Shown here piece by piece: positions 40,793 through 52,684 of a stretch of DNA of 64,000 bases. The notes below the pieces were generated by a model. It was not told where the DNA came from, made no database searches, and was given only the letters and a program-made list of their open reading frames with translations. The position numbers and the translations under genes are program-made. Location: positions 15,870,269-15,934,268 of the forward strand of contig OW203725.1 in the NCBI GenBank assembly GCA_934045075.1, in the 5' to 3' direction. Each line of letters starts with the position of its first letter. The stretch's first letter is position 1. Origin of the DNA: Yponomeuta sedellus. Lineage: Eukaryota; Arthropoda; Insecta; Lepidoptera; Yponomeutidae.

Positions 40793-43700
40793 CTAAGGCG
40801 AGAATTCTTTGTTCTGATTTTCAAACTCTTCCCGGGCCTTTCGCAGTACACCATGTGTTTTGTGGATCTCCCTACAAATGGCGCGCTGCACGTTCCGTTT
40901 TCTCATGTTCGCAGCATTTAGTTGAGCTAACGTGTCAGCAAGAGTGATTTTCGTCCTTGCTAATTTTTGTTTCAGCGTCACATTTTCGTCATACAGTGAA
41001 CCTGTGAATATTAAGTAGATTTTTAGTAAAATTGAAAATTTTAGTTTTAGTGAATTCAACTTTTTTTTTTATGTAATAGGTAGATTTCTTACGTGGAGAC
41101 AGAGCCAGAACATCATTTTGTTCAAGACTCGACAATCTGTCGCTATCGATGCCTTGATCTGGAGATGTGGGTCTCTCCTCCTCCGAATGTCCGGCGGCCT
41201 CATTGATATCAGGAATTTTGTTTCTGGCCTCGAGGGCAATCTTTTGGGTCGCTTCTATCTGTAGCTGTGTATTTGTTTGTAAGGCACTTGCTAGTTTCTC
41301 ACGCGTCTCCTCCAGTTCTCGTTCGATGCGTAGACACTCATGCTGCGCTCGAGCGCGTTCTAAAGCAGCTTGAGAAGCCTGGACAGCTGCCTCGTCCGCC
41401 GCGCGGCGCAACATCTGTTCAGACTCAACAAACGTTGCTTCCAGCTCTAGTTTTTCAGCGCGCAGTAACTCTGCCGACTTTACCGCAGTCGAGAGCTGCT
41501 GCTCCACTTCTTCGACTCTGTTCTCTAGCGCCATCAGCGACTGTTTCAGTATGGTCGCCGACTTGTTCGCTTCAGCCGTATTTTCCCTTTCCGTGGTCAG
41601 TGATTCTTTCAGATTATTTCTCTCTGTGATGAGACCATCAATTTGTTCCTTGGCATACTGAAGCTTACCGTTTAAGTCATTCTTATCGTGTTCCAATAGC
41701 TCGATTTGTTTCATGAGCTGGCTAACTTCTTCATAGACGGCTTCGCTTGTGATTTTATTTTCTTCAGAACGCGACCCGTAAGACACGCGTGAGCGGCGTG
41801 CCCTGTGACGGTTTACTTCCGACGTTGCCTCCTTGGCCCCGGCACCCACCTCACCTAGGCCTATCCTTGCCAACGACACATTTCTATCAGGCTCAGACCA
41901 ACATTCTGACTCAGACATAACATCAGCTTGTGGAAGATGTCTCACTGACTTCCTCAATGAATGCCTATTGTTCTCATCACTGAAGTGCATATGGTGGCCA
42001 AACATCATTGTCAAATCTTCAATCCTAAGTGACTGTGAGACATCCATATTGCTCTCATCCATAGTGAAGTCTTCGGGAGCCATCGTTTCGTCTAGTTTCA
42101 ACCCCACTGGGAAAGCCAGACTCTGTTCTAAAATGCTTTCGGCGAGTTTCTTTTTGTCATCGTCGAGCACGCATTTATGTGACAGTAGCTTGTCAAGAAA
42201 AAACGCTAATCCTTGTAGCCTCCGCATTAATAGTTCTTGGAGGTTGCTGTAAATAAAAAAAAAAGGATTATTGTTGATTGACCTGACTATTAAGTTAAAT
42301 TGCACTACCTGCTAAATCACCAAAACTTAGGTTAGCTGGTAAATAATGCTAAGTGGCATCAAGCTCGCCATTGCACAATTTTTTTGTGCAATAAAGAATT
42401 TTAATAATAATAATAATAAGGGCCTGAACAATATAGTAAGGGGCATACCCAGAATTATCATTAGTAGCGTTGTCGGCACTTGTTTGAAGTTCTTTGATCT
42501 TATTTTCTAAGTCCTTAATGTGATTATCCTTGCACTTTACTATTTCTTCATACTTTTCCAGATGCGAATCACTGATATGGGCGTAAACCAACTCCTTGTC
42601 CTGAAATAAAAAAAATTCATAATTAGACAATGAAATTAAAAAACTATGTACAATATTGGCCAATTCATACCAATTTCAGTTTCTTTATCTCCTTATCTTG
42701 TTGTTGTATCTTTTTCATGCATCCTTTGATCATTTGCAGAGCTTTGCGATTTTCACGACGCAGCCTCATTAGCTCATCCTAAAACAGGCGTAGATATTGT
42801 CAGTATCTGTAATATTACATGTTTACTCCCAACCGTTTCCTATAATCAATGTGTAATTAATTTATCAACTTTTCAGGACACAGGAGAGTCAAAAAACTTA
42901 TTTTCTCTAATTCTGTATAACTGATAAAATAACGATAAATTGAGAAAGATTTAATATACAATTAATAGTGCTTAGGGAATTAAATCTAAAAAAAATTGCT
43001 AGTAATGACAAAAATTTACGTCCATTTATGTATTTGTATAGACGAACTTTTAACTAACAGGATGATTACAGTAGGTATTAACTTACTGAACGTTCAGTCT
43101 CTCCATGTGGGACAGTTTCTCTGAAAACCAACGCATAGTTTTAGCATGTTCATAGTAAACGCTCTCATAATGGGTTGTAGTAAGCCTTTTGTCTTCATAT
43201 CTAATTAAACCACTGTTAAATAACTGTTATTAATTTGCGCTATATAGTATGAAAAGAGACAAACAAAACTTTTCGCTCTTGGGCGGTGTTTTACATTATA
43301 ATAGAAGAAACACTTACAATGCGGATTCCGATTCCAGACATGTCTCTTCACAGGTTTGCTCGTTTTTCTGGAAATAAGGGCGAGATATTTTTGAAACGCT
43401 TCCTGAAAACTGCAACATTGATTGATGCGTCACCACAGAACTACGACTTGGCCAGGCAACTTTTTGAATTTTTTCTGTGTTATTTGCTAGCAGTGCCCGA
43501 GAGTACTGGTAAATGGATTAGCTTGTAACGGTGCAAACCTCTTTACACCATTTTTTTTTTTTTTTATATATAACTTATATAATTTAAAATTTAAAGTCAA
43601 TGTCGAGAGTAAAGTCGATCGAAGCTTATGACAACTCCTTTCGGAGATTACTCATTGCGTACAAACGTTTCCTCTTTATGATGTTAGTATAGTTAGTATA

Positions 43701-46700
43701 GGTATAGATTACTGTCTTCTGAAACAAATAAGATTGTGTAGCGGCTTACTATCACCTAGCCCGCTCTATGAGGTAAGCAGGTTTAGACAAAAAGGCCGTG
43801 AGGACCATCGTAAGCAGAGGTACTACCAGACTAAACACAGTTACGTAGAACAACAATAATGCTTACCATATCTGTCTCGGTAAGGTATTTTCCTCTTTGA
43901 GCAATTGCGTTATTCATGTTCGCTTCTACACTGTCCGTAGATATGGACCCCTGAAAAATAATTACACAATATAAGATTACCTGTTCACTTACAGCATGCC
44001 TGACGTTTTTTTTGCTATATAATTAAGATACCATTTTTTTTATGTCTGTGACAATGCTATAACTATATAGTGATAGTGAAACATAGGAGGAGTCGGGAGA
44101 AAGCATTCGATGCCGCTGCTCGATGCAACCCGCCAAAGTAAACTTGAGATATTGTTCTATCGAATACCTAAGTCCGACTCGCGCGCCGAATATGTGATAC
44201 AGAGTTATCTTAAAAATGCGCATTTCTTGAATCACGTCATTAAGGTTTTTTAGCGCCGCTGTGTTAGCATATAATATTTAAAACCATTTGTAAAATCCAA
44301 GTATATTTAACAGACTGGTAAAAACAATGGCGGATTTAATCACTTAATTACGATTGTAATTTAAACTGGAACAAAAGTTATTGTAAAATAAAAACTAAGG
44401 GTGACTTGCGCCAAATCATTAGATAATTAAATAGCCAAATACTTATCCATGGTTTAACAGGTAAATATCTGATAGATATAGGATTGTCAGTCATACAATT
44501 TGTTTATAGATAGCTCTGCAAATGTCATTGCTGCAAGAGGTTTTTGCACTTATTCACTGGTCCCATGGATTAAAAGATGGATAGTGGTGTCCGTGTTAGC
44601 GCAAGTCGAACTAATCCGCCATTTGACTCTCTATTCAAGTAAGTCTTAAATCGTAAATATCTCTTCCATTAGACCAAAAAATATTTTAGTATATTTTTTG
44701 AGGACCTAAAAGCAACAAAAAATATTTTTTTAAACTTTGCTTTGCTAAACAGCCAAAAACGCGGTCAGCCATTTTTGTCTATGGTTTGAAGACTTGTAAA
44801 CAAAGTTTGACATTCAACATCTGTGAGCATAGTGAAATAATAACAACAACGCAACCCTGATTTCATCGAGTTTACATGCAAAATATTCCATCCTACATAC
44901 TAACTTAGCAAAGACAGTATATTTCAGTTTATTACGTTAAATACTACAGGAAATATTCATTTATCGCCTCAAATTTGATACAAGTCAAGTAGCGGATTGA
45001 AGTGATTCAGCAATTGCACATTTTTAGTTACCTCTGTACTCTTGTAATTTTGTCAGAGGAGTCCGAAAATGCTGGGTAGTACGAAGACAATGTTAAATGT
45101 CAGAATTTGACAATGGAAAGGAAAGTCGCTACTTTCTACATTTAAAACGCCCGACTAGCGTCAACGTGTAGTACGTTGACGCTAGTCGGGCGTTCTGATT
45201 TGTTTTGCAAAGTCATCACATCATTCGTAACGTGTACCTCTTCATTTATTGGGTGGTTTTGTGCGGAATAAAATAGCAAAAAGCAATGAAAAATGGGTCT
45301 GGAAGAGGGTTGAAGAGGAAAAAACTATATCAAACCTGCTGTTCCAAGACATCAATTGCCTCGGCCGCGGCGGCCAAGAGTTCTTGTTTATCAGTGATTT
45401 GTCTCCTCAGTTCCTCTACTTCTACTTGAAGACGCACATTATGCTCCAGCAGACCCTGATAATGCAATAAACGTTCATTATAAGTAATCTATATTGAACT
45501 AAATTATTAGTAATCGTAGGTAACAATAAGCTCGAAACGAGCAAAAGTTAATACAGTCAATTTGTATAAATCTTTCGCTTTGAATATTTCTTGGTGCAAT
45601 TATATTTGTGTGAAGTGCATGTTGTTGGATTTATTATTATTAAAATTTTGCATATAGGCGAGGCAAATGCCACAGCATTATCTACCAGCTAACCTAATAT
45701 AAGTTTTCGAGACAATTAGCAGGTAGTGCAATTTACAGTATTAGATTTACTAATTATGTGCTCATGCATCTAGAATTTTGCATATGAAATTTAATAACAT
45801 GATAATGAGCCTAATACAGTAAATACACATATATACATGAGCATTTAATGAATTAAAAAAAAAATACCCACTTGAAAAATACACTGACTACGGCAGTTTC
45901 ATGTATGTTTTTATTAGATTAAAATTATTAATTTCACGTTGTTCCTTTCTATTAAAATACTATGTTACTTAAGAAGAGTTATTAGTTTTTGGCCATTATT
46001 TCGATTGGCATCATAAAAGTAGGGTTTTTTTTTTAATTTAAGTGGATTCGATTCCCAGACAAGGCAAGTAATTTTTAGAAAATAATGCAGAATTACAAAC
46101 TTTTAATAATAACATAGCCTTTTTTTCAGCAAAATACCCTATTTACGATATTTAAGGTACTTTCCCTTCATGGCCCATAACTTTGGGACGCCTGTATATC
46201 TACATTTTCCTGACGATAATGGCATGTCTACATTAGAATACTACTACTTATAATAAATTAAAGTTAATTACTGGAGATTTAGGTAGTGTTTACTCAGGGA
46301 ACATACATATTTGTTGCTGTAGTATAAGGACTGCAAAATAATAAAATGATGAGTGCCACTTGCGCATTTAACGATAAAGCCAAAAATAGTTAAAAGTCAC
46401 GTTGTTTTGGGCCACTCATTGTTTCGACTTCTTGTCCTTCATTTTGTTGGGGAATCATTCTTTATGAAATAACATATTTCCTGTGAAGTTTTAACAGGTC
46501 ACGGTTACTATCGCCTATTGTAACCTATTTCGGTTCAAGAGATATCTTTATTATGTATGTAATATTATCTATAGTAAAGGAGTCCCCTTGTGGGTGCTGA
46601 AGCCTAAAAATTAACGAAGTAAACTTTTGTGGACACAATTTGCTTGGCTACGGGCCACGATTAAAATGTATACCTACCTGCACGGCGGGCGGCGAACCAT

Positions 46701-47384
46701 TTCCCAACTTCTCTTCGAGGAAATAAATTCGAAATTTCAAATGGAAATTCTCTTTTCGAAGTGCATTCAACTGATCTTCATACTGTTTTATGCTGATGCC
46801 ACTCGCTGCTGTTATATCTGTTTTAAAAAAAGTAGTCGATTAGGCACCAATATAGGTACTTCATGCATTGATGATCTTAAAAGAAATTATTTGGGCACGC
46901 ACACAATAAGCATAGACTAATTACCGTGGCCATCTGGTGAAGGCATTGACATCTCCTGCAGTTTCCTTGGACTTGTGCTGAAATCGAAATAAACATATGC
47001 TTAAAAACTATTTCTAGAACGACTTGAATATGTTTCTTTTTTATTTTGTGGTGCACATCCGTTGCATATAAGTGGGGTGGATGATGTGTATAAAGGTTGC
47101 ATGTTATTAATTAAAAAGGAGTCAACGGTCTCTTAATGAAATAATAGTATGCAACCTTTGGCAAAATGAAAAAGATATATTCACAATTGTATAATTCTTA
47201 TAATGAGTGTAATAAAGGCTGTAGTCGAATGACGTGCAACCGCAGATATCGTTCAACTCAAGCATGTTCTGTTGTTTACAAATTATGGAGGAAAAAAGCA
47301 ACAAAGGATATCTCACCTAAAAGGATACGGCAGGGAAGAATTGGCTCCATGTTTGGAGCCATGCATTCTCGGTAACGTAGCCAT
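40793..47384 (-). CDS. cnn: Centrosomin (CDK5RAP2-like centrosomal scaffold)
   Basis: Eleven minus-strand exons: 47317-47384, 46925-46977, 46678-46817, 45336-45455, 43867-43950, 43318-43505, 43092-43200, 42671-42778, 42449-42600, 41093-42246 and 40793-41001, about 794 residues. Residues about 45-80 form the CM1 motif (IKQYEDQLNALRKENFHLK, then FRIYFLEEKL), which in this family recruits gamma-tubulin complexes. Long coiled coils follow. Exon 10 opens with NLQELLMRRLQGLAFFLDKL and continues with Glu/Lys/Leu heptads. The last exon carries the CM2-like end AICREIHKTHGVLRKAREEF (766-785). Phases agree throughout, with one doubt: for exon 43092-43200 a GTTCAG donor keeps frame, whereas the better GTAAGT at 43086 would shift it. 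It is shorter than Drosophila Cnn (over 1,100 residues), so exons may be missing. A second first exon may lie at 63008-63123. Confidence 0.88.
45068..45193. mobile_element. MITE of the CTGGGTAGTACGA family with a replaced right end
   Basis: The left part (CTGGGTAGTACGAAGAC, ATGTCAGAATTTGACAAT) matches the copy at 34588. The right terminus is not the expected inverse of the left; instead ACGCCCGACTAGCGTCAACG (45147-45166) is folded back on itself (45174-45193) across a 7-base loop. It lies in an intron of centrosomin. Confidence 0.6.
45893..46198 (-). repeat. GGGCGTCCCAAAG repeat, copy 2
   Basis: This is the inverse of 25266-25580, from CTACGGCAGTTTCATGTATG to TTTGGGACGCCTGTATATC. It lies in the intron between centrosomin exons 45336-45455 and 46678-46817. 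Confidence 0.6.
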
Positions 47385-49010
47385 TGTAAATCAAATGGGT
47401 AGATAAGTTTCAGAAACGTAGTGTAGTAGTCACACAATAAAAAACCCAACACAGAATCAATTATGGAATCATAGGGAGGTCGGGTTCATTACTTCGACAA
47501 CTGACGACTTATCGATAACCAACAAATACTAATAAGTTCACTTGCAAAATAGACACTTATGTGATATGTTAATGTTCTCTACTAACGAAGTCAATCGCAG
47601 GCACAAAGGTTAAGCACGCTTGTTATATTATTCGGGAGCACTCGCTGTGTGATGTCATCCCGCCCGTGGCGAGCGAACGAACGTATACTAGGGAGAAGAG
47701 AGACGAACCATTCGGGGAACACTTCTGCGGGACGAGGGGCGGAGACGGATGCTGCCCGCTGCACGCTCGACCAACTTATATGCTATCTCGCTCAAGGTAA
47801 AGTAAACTCTACAACACTGTAATAAGATATAATTTCTCCTCGTTTGTAAATTGTACGACTGTTGCACTATACCGAAATAGATGCGACGCGGCGCCATACC
47901 TAGGTGTTTTGCTCTGCTCCAAATTTTGAATTTATGCGTTACTTCCTGAAAATGTATCCGGTAATATTTAGATACTGTCGCCCCTACTTAAACCTACAGC
48001 TTGATAATATCAATAGATGTCTACACTGAAGCATTCTTTTGAAGTCTCCTTCGTTTGTATGTACCTAAATATTTATTCGTTTTAATAAACATGACTTAAT
48101 ATGAGAAGGTTTAGGAAAACTTTAAAGCAACTGTAGATTAAATTCAAGTCTCTAGCCTTGCACTAATACGGAAAAGTTAACTATTGAAGTAAGTTCATAG
48201 GTGATTTAATATGAAAGCATGCAGCTCACAATCAGAACCTAACGAACAGGTCAAGAAAGTTGATAAAAGGGTCAGTCAGTGCACTTATATCTTTTGGTAC
48301 ATTCACACTTAGTAGAGACGTGATTTAAATGCAGTGGATAATAATATTTGATGTTCAAATGTAACATACTAGTAACCGATATACAACCGGCCACGCGTAT
48401 TGTAGGATTCCGCAGAAGCGTTTTTTACATACTTTACAGTACTAACCTTTGAATTTGTACGATTGCTTTTATAAGTTGGTCGTCTATTACTCGTTATCCT
48501 GTAAGGTCTACTTAGTCGTTATAATTTTCCGTTAAGTTCATTTTAATATAATAATGAACTTAGAAGGAAAACTATGACGGAAAAAAAATGGGTAGTGGCA
48601 CATAATATACTACCACCTCATTTTTCACGTTTCTACAATCACCCGTTTAGCCAGGACAAAAAAATTTAGCAAACGGATCCCTAAATCAAAAAAATATCTA
48701 TTACACCCACAATATTTTTAAACCACCAATCCACCTATACCCCACACTGGTGTAAGCGAGTAAAACATCATCCGTAATTTAGGTATACGATAGCGGTACC
48801 CTAAAAAAATATTACATCGTTGTGGTCTGCGTGATAAATATCTATGTCTATGACAATACTAATCGTCTCGCCTTGCGGCGGCCGCAGAAAAATGGACGGA
48901 CGAACGGACATGGCGAAACTGTAAGTTTCTTGTCGACTATAGAAGCCTAATAAAAACGAAGTAACGGAATTTAATTGAATTAGAATTATGTCGCAATGAT
49001 CAGAAACGCT
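47385..49010. other. Upstream region of centrosomin
   Basis: The proximal promoter and 5' untranslated region should lie at 47385-47660. A GC-rich tract at about 47650-47800 contains CCCGTGGCGAGCGAACG and could be a promoter or an LTR-like fragment; I could not decide. A truncated AGGGTTCCGT-type repeat lies at about 48860-48925. No coding exon is supported. Confidence 0.35.
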
Positions 49011-49014
49011 CGTG

Positions 49015-49400
49015 GCCTAGTCGAACCGAGTGATTGGAATAAATCACTTGAGTTAAGCAACAACAGGCGCGGTCAGGTGCGGAATGGGTGACCGCCCCGT
49101 TACTACCGCTAGTGGCATTTTTCCGAGCGCTTCCGTGCTTTGCAAGGCACGTTAAGCCGTGGGTGCTGGCTGTTATGTAATGGCAGTCGTTAAGCCATGT
49201 CAGAGGCCTTAGGGCGGCTTGATAGTAAGGCCCGCCACTGTCTTACAAACCTCCACCAACCCGGACTTGGCCCCCGTGGTGGAGTATGGCCTAACCTTCC
49301 TGCAACGCAAGAAGAGACCCCGTGCCCCAGCAGTGGGGACATACAGGGTTAAAATCGGAAATCGATCAGAAATGTCCCAGAATAAATTAAATGACAACAA
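49015..49400 (+). repeat. 3' end of an RTE-type LINE or derived SINE
   Basis: The run GGGTGACCGCCCCGTTACTA, GCGCTTCCGTGCTTTGC, GCACGTTAAGCCGTGGGTGC and TGGCAGTCGTTAAGCCATG is the arrangement seen at the 3' end of RTE-like retroposons of Lepidoptera. It ends CAGCAGTGGGGACATACAGG. The reverse transcriptase is not present. Confidence 0.55.
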
Positions 49401-49542
49401 AACATACAACTGAATTAAATTACAGGTTAAATTTTATTGTTATTTATTTGTTTGTTTTTTAAATACTGACCGCTAATATTTTTCTCTTATATACGTTAGT
49501 GTTTTGTTTTTGTTGGGTTTAAAATGTCATATCGCTGAAAAA

Positions 49543-50651
49543 ATGGAACTCACTCGTGAAAATATTCGTGCTATGATTTATTACGATTTTCGACGTGGTT
49601 TAACGCAACAACGACTTTTGGTGGTGAAGCTCCATTAAAAAACGACAGTGTATCACTGGTTTAGTTACTTTAATCGCGGGCGCAGTAAGCTCACGGACGA
49701 AGTTAAAGAAGGTCGTCCGAAATCGGTGGTTGTGCCACAAAATATTGAAGCTGTGCGAAAACTAATAATGACTAATAATGCAAGACCGCCATGTTACGTA
49801 TCGCGAGATAGAGGCTATTCTGGGCATATGTATGACGAGCATTCATAGGATATTACATGAACATTTGTCTGTAAAAAAAATTTGTTCGCGTTGGATCCCG
49901 CACAACTTAACTTAACAGGATCAAAAAGATGCTCGCGTCGAATGGAGCAAGAAAACCTTAAAAAAATTAAACGAAGGCGACTCAAAATCTGTTTATAATA
50001 TCTACACAGGTGACGAATCCTGGATCTACGCGTACGATCCCGAAACTAAACAACAATCAACAGTTTGGGTGTTTCAAAATGAGCCGAACCCTACGAAAGT
50101 GGCTCGTGCAAAAAGCACTGTAAAGCAAATGGTGGCCTGCTTTTTTGGTATTATTGGCCATGTGGCTACAATACCACTGGAGAATCGCAGAACGGATAAT
50201 TCAGAGTGGTACACGACCATTTGTTTGCCGGAAGTATTTGAAGAAATACGCCAAGACAACCAGCGACGCAGAATCATACTTCATGATGACAATGCCAGCT
50301 GTCATACATCTCAGGGAACAACTACATTTTTGGATGGTCAAAAAATAGATTTATGGGTCAACCACCGTACAGCCCTGATTTGGCTCCCAATGATTTCTAT
50401 TTATTCCCAAATGTAAAGAATAAATTACGTGGTCAACGATTTTTGACCCGTGAAGATGCCGTAGATGCGTTCAAACAGCACGTTTTGGAGACCTCAATCA
50501 GAATGGAAAAAGTGTTTTACAAATTGGTTTCATCGAATGCAAAAGTGCATCGATCATAGTGGAGAATACTTTGAAAAACAAAAAAAGCATATTTAGCCAT
50601 ATACATTTGTTTATTTTTTCTATTCCGCATACATAAGTAGCAGCCCTCGTA
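49543..50651 (+). mobile_element. mariner transposon, inactive
   Basis: The coding remnant starts MELTRENIRAMIYYDFRRG and is broken by stops and frameshifts. Recognisable blocks are GRPKSVVVPQNIEAV, the first Asp in TGDESWIYAYDPE, the second Asp in ILHDDNASCHTS, and PPYSPDLAPNDFYLFP with the third catalytic Asp, so it is a DDD mariner transposase. The right terminus near 50622-50651 reads ACGAGGGCTGCTACTTATG in minus sense, a typical mariner end. The left terminus was not found and may be truncated where the RTE-type repeat abuts. It is not expected to be active. Confidence 0.8.
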
Positions 50652-50892
50652 CTTCTACAATACCTAGAGCCTTAGTGTACGGAAGCCTGTTTTTTTTAGA
50701 ATACTAGGACAAAAGCAATACACAACAAACGCATGCACCAAGCACAAATAAGTTTCAGAAGCGAAGTCGCGGGCACATCAACAATACTTATATCATTGCA
50801 TAGTATTAATGTCTTTGGTAGGTTTCGACGTTTGCCATGGAAACATCATGGAATAACGCAAAAACAACTAAATTAGTTCAGATAGAATATAT

Positions 50893-51369
50893 TGTTACGG
50901 GCTAGGGTTCTGGATGTAAAACGCCAATGACAACTACTTAGGATTTATTCACGCGGGGTCTGGTCTGCAGGTCTTCACGACACGAAGTCCACACGTAGAT
51001 TCCAATCGCAGGTTCAATCGAAGTCCAATAGTATCGCTGAGGTCGTAGGTTATCGCTCGTATCGCAGATATGTTCGCTCGAAGTTCACTCTTCGCTATTC
51101 CAAACGGAACTGACAGCGCGCCGCGGCGACCGCTATTTATATCCGCCGGCAAGGGTTCTAGAACATTCAAGTACGTACCTACACTCGGTGCACGCGGCAA
51201 CGACTCTAGAACAAAGTCCTTGTCAAAGAGATTTGAACCTTATACTAGTGGACATACAAGTCACTATTGCTTGCAGCGTTTTATTGTTTACTAAAACGCA
51301 GCATGCGGCGACTATTCGATAGGCTTCCAGAAGGCTCTATTCTAGATGGTTCGGGATAGGACCGCGACA
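50893..51369 (-). repeat. 3' LTR of the Gypsy element
   Basis: It is near-identical to the split 5' LTR (55801-56030 plus 58596-58846), differing by a small indel near its edge (GGATATGGATG versus GGATG) and scattered bases. It begins TGTTACGGGC in plus sense directly after ATAT. Confidence 0.85.
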
Positions 51370-51380
51370 CTGCTCCCCTC

Positions 51381-52661
51381 TTAGAGATGCTCGTCCCGAG
51401 CATCTTCATTACTGCCGTGATACGAAGCTAAGCGGTCGATGTGAACCACTTTTTGTGCACCTCTTGGCTGCCGTTGAATTCGGTACGTCACGTCATTTAA
51501 CCGAGTTACCACTTTGTACGGTCCCTCCCATCTTGTCTGCAATTTCGGAGATTTTCCTTTTCGTCGAGTTACATTGTGAAGCCAGAATAGTGCTCCTTCT
51601 TCAAAGCCGCTTGTATTTGCTCGGCGGTCATACCTAGTCTTCATCTTTTCACTCGACTCAAATCCGTTTTCCCGTACTATGGCATGAATCTCTCGCATTT
51701 TCTCACGTAACTCGGAAATGTAGTCATGTAGAGAACGTGAGTCGTCAGGAGGGCCTCCAGTCAGCAGATCTACTGGTATTCTCAGTTCTCGGCCAAAATT
51801 TACACGCGCCGGGGTTACCTTCGTGCTTTCATGTTCTGCCGTTCGGTAGGCCAGAAGAAATGGCGGTATGTATTTGTCCCAGTCTCTCTGGTGCCTGTCA
51901 ACGACTTTTGCTAAATGTCTCTCAAGTGTTTGGTTAAATCTTTCTACCATGCCCTCAGATTGAGGATGATATGGGGTGGTCATAGTCTTATGCATTCCCA
52001 ATATTTTACAGAGTTCTTGAAATACTTGAGACTCAAAGTTCCTGCCTTGGTCGGAGTGTATTTCCAAGGGCACACCAAACCGGCAAACTACTTCCTCAAA
52101 CAACTTGGAGGCAGAAGTCGTGGCTTCTTAATTGGGTATGGCGAATACCTCTGGCCATTTAGTGAAGTAATCCATAACTACCATGAAATACTTATTTCCT
52201 GATTCCGTTACTGGGAACGGTCCAGCCACATCAACTGCAATGCGTTCCCATGGCGCACCAACGTTATAAAGTTGCAGATTTCCTCGGCTTCTAGTTGGTG
52301 GGCCTTTCACCGCGGCGCAAGCAGCACACTTGCGGCACTAATCTTGCTCATCTTCTCGACAATAGAGCCAGTAAAACCTTTCTGGAATCTTTGTTAAAGT
52401 CCTTTTTACGCCCAAATGTCCACCTGACACGCCGTCATGTACTTCACGAAGGACATCTTGTACCTTATCTCTTGGGACAACTATCTGAAGATGGAACTCT
52501 CTGCCGTTAGGTTTCTCCCATTTGCGGTAAAGTATTCCGTTCCGAAGAATAAAACTGTCCCATTGAGTTGGTGACAGCACTAGTAGGAGCGACTTCGCAC
52601 CATCTTGGCTTGTCCTCGCCTTGTTTCTTCCATGCGACAATGAGCCGTACATCTTCGTCAT
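51381..52661 (-). pseudogene. Gypsy integrase region, broken
   Basis: The block 52338-52661 ends in the zinc-binding part (YWLYCREDEQD). A stop or frameshift near 52338 and another near 52130 separate it from 52128-52310 (RIAVDVAGPFPVTESGNKYF, first catalytic Asp) and from 51381-52103 (EIHSDQGRNFES, second Asp; YHPQSEGMVERFNQ, catalytic Glu). The C-terminus has the GPY/F-type segment TRWEGPYKVV. The enzyme would not be made in one piece. Confidence 0.8.
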
Positions 52662-52684
52662 CTTCCTGTGCTTCTTTCATCGCC

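Noticed and set aside
43286..43528. Plus-strand 80-codon frame
   Set aside because: The same bases form a well-bounded minus-strand centrosomin exon (43318-43505) whose phases fit its neighbours.
44280..44640. Transposon bounded by AATGGCGGATT and AATCCGCCATT
   Set aside because: Only about 11 bp are inverted, with no duplication and no longer arm pairing.
47640..47910. Solo LTR or divergent promoter upstream of centrosomin
   Set aside because: It is GC-rich with a possible GTAAAG donor at its right end, but I found neither matching ends, a duplication, nor a second copy in the window.
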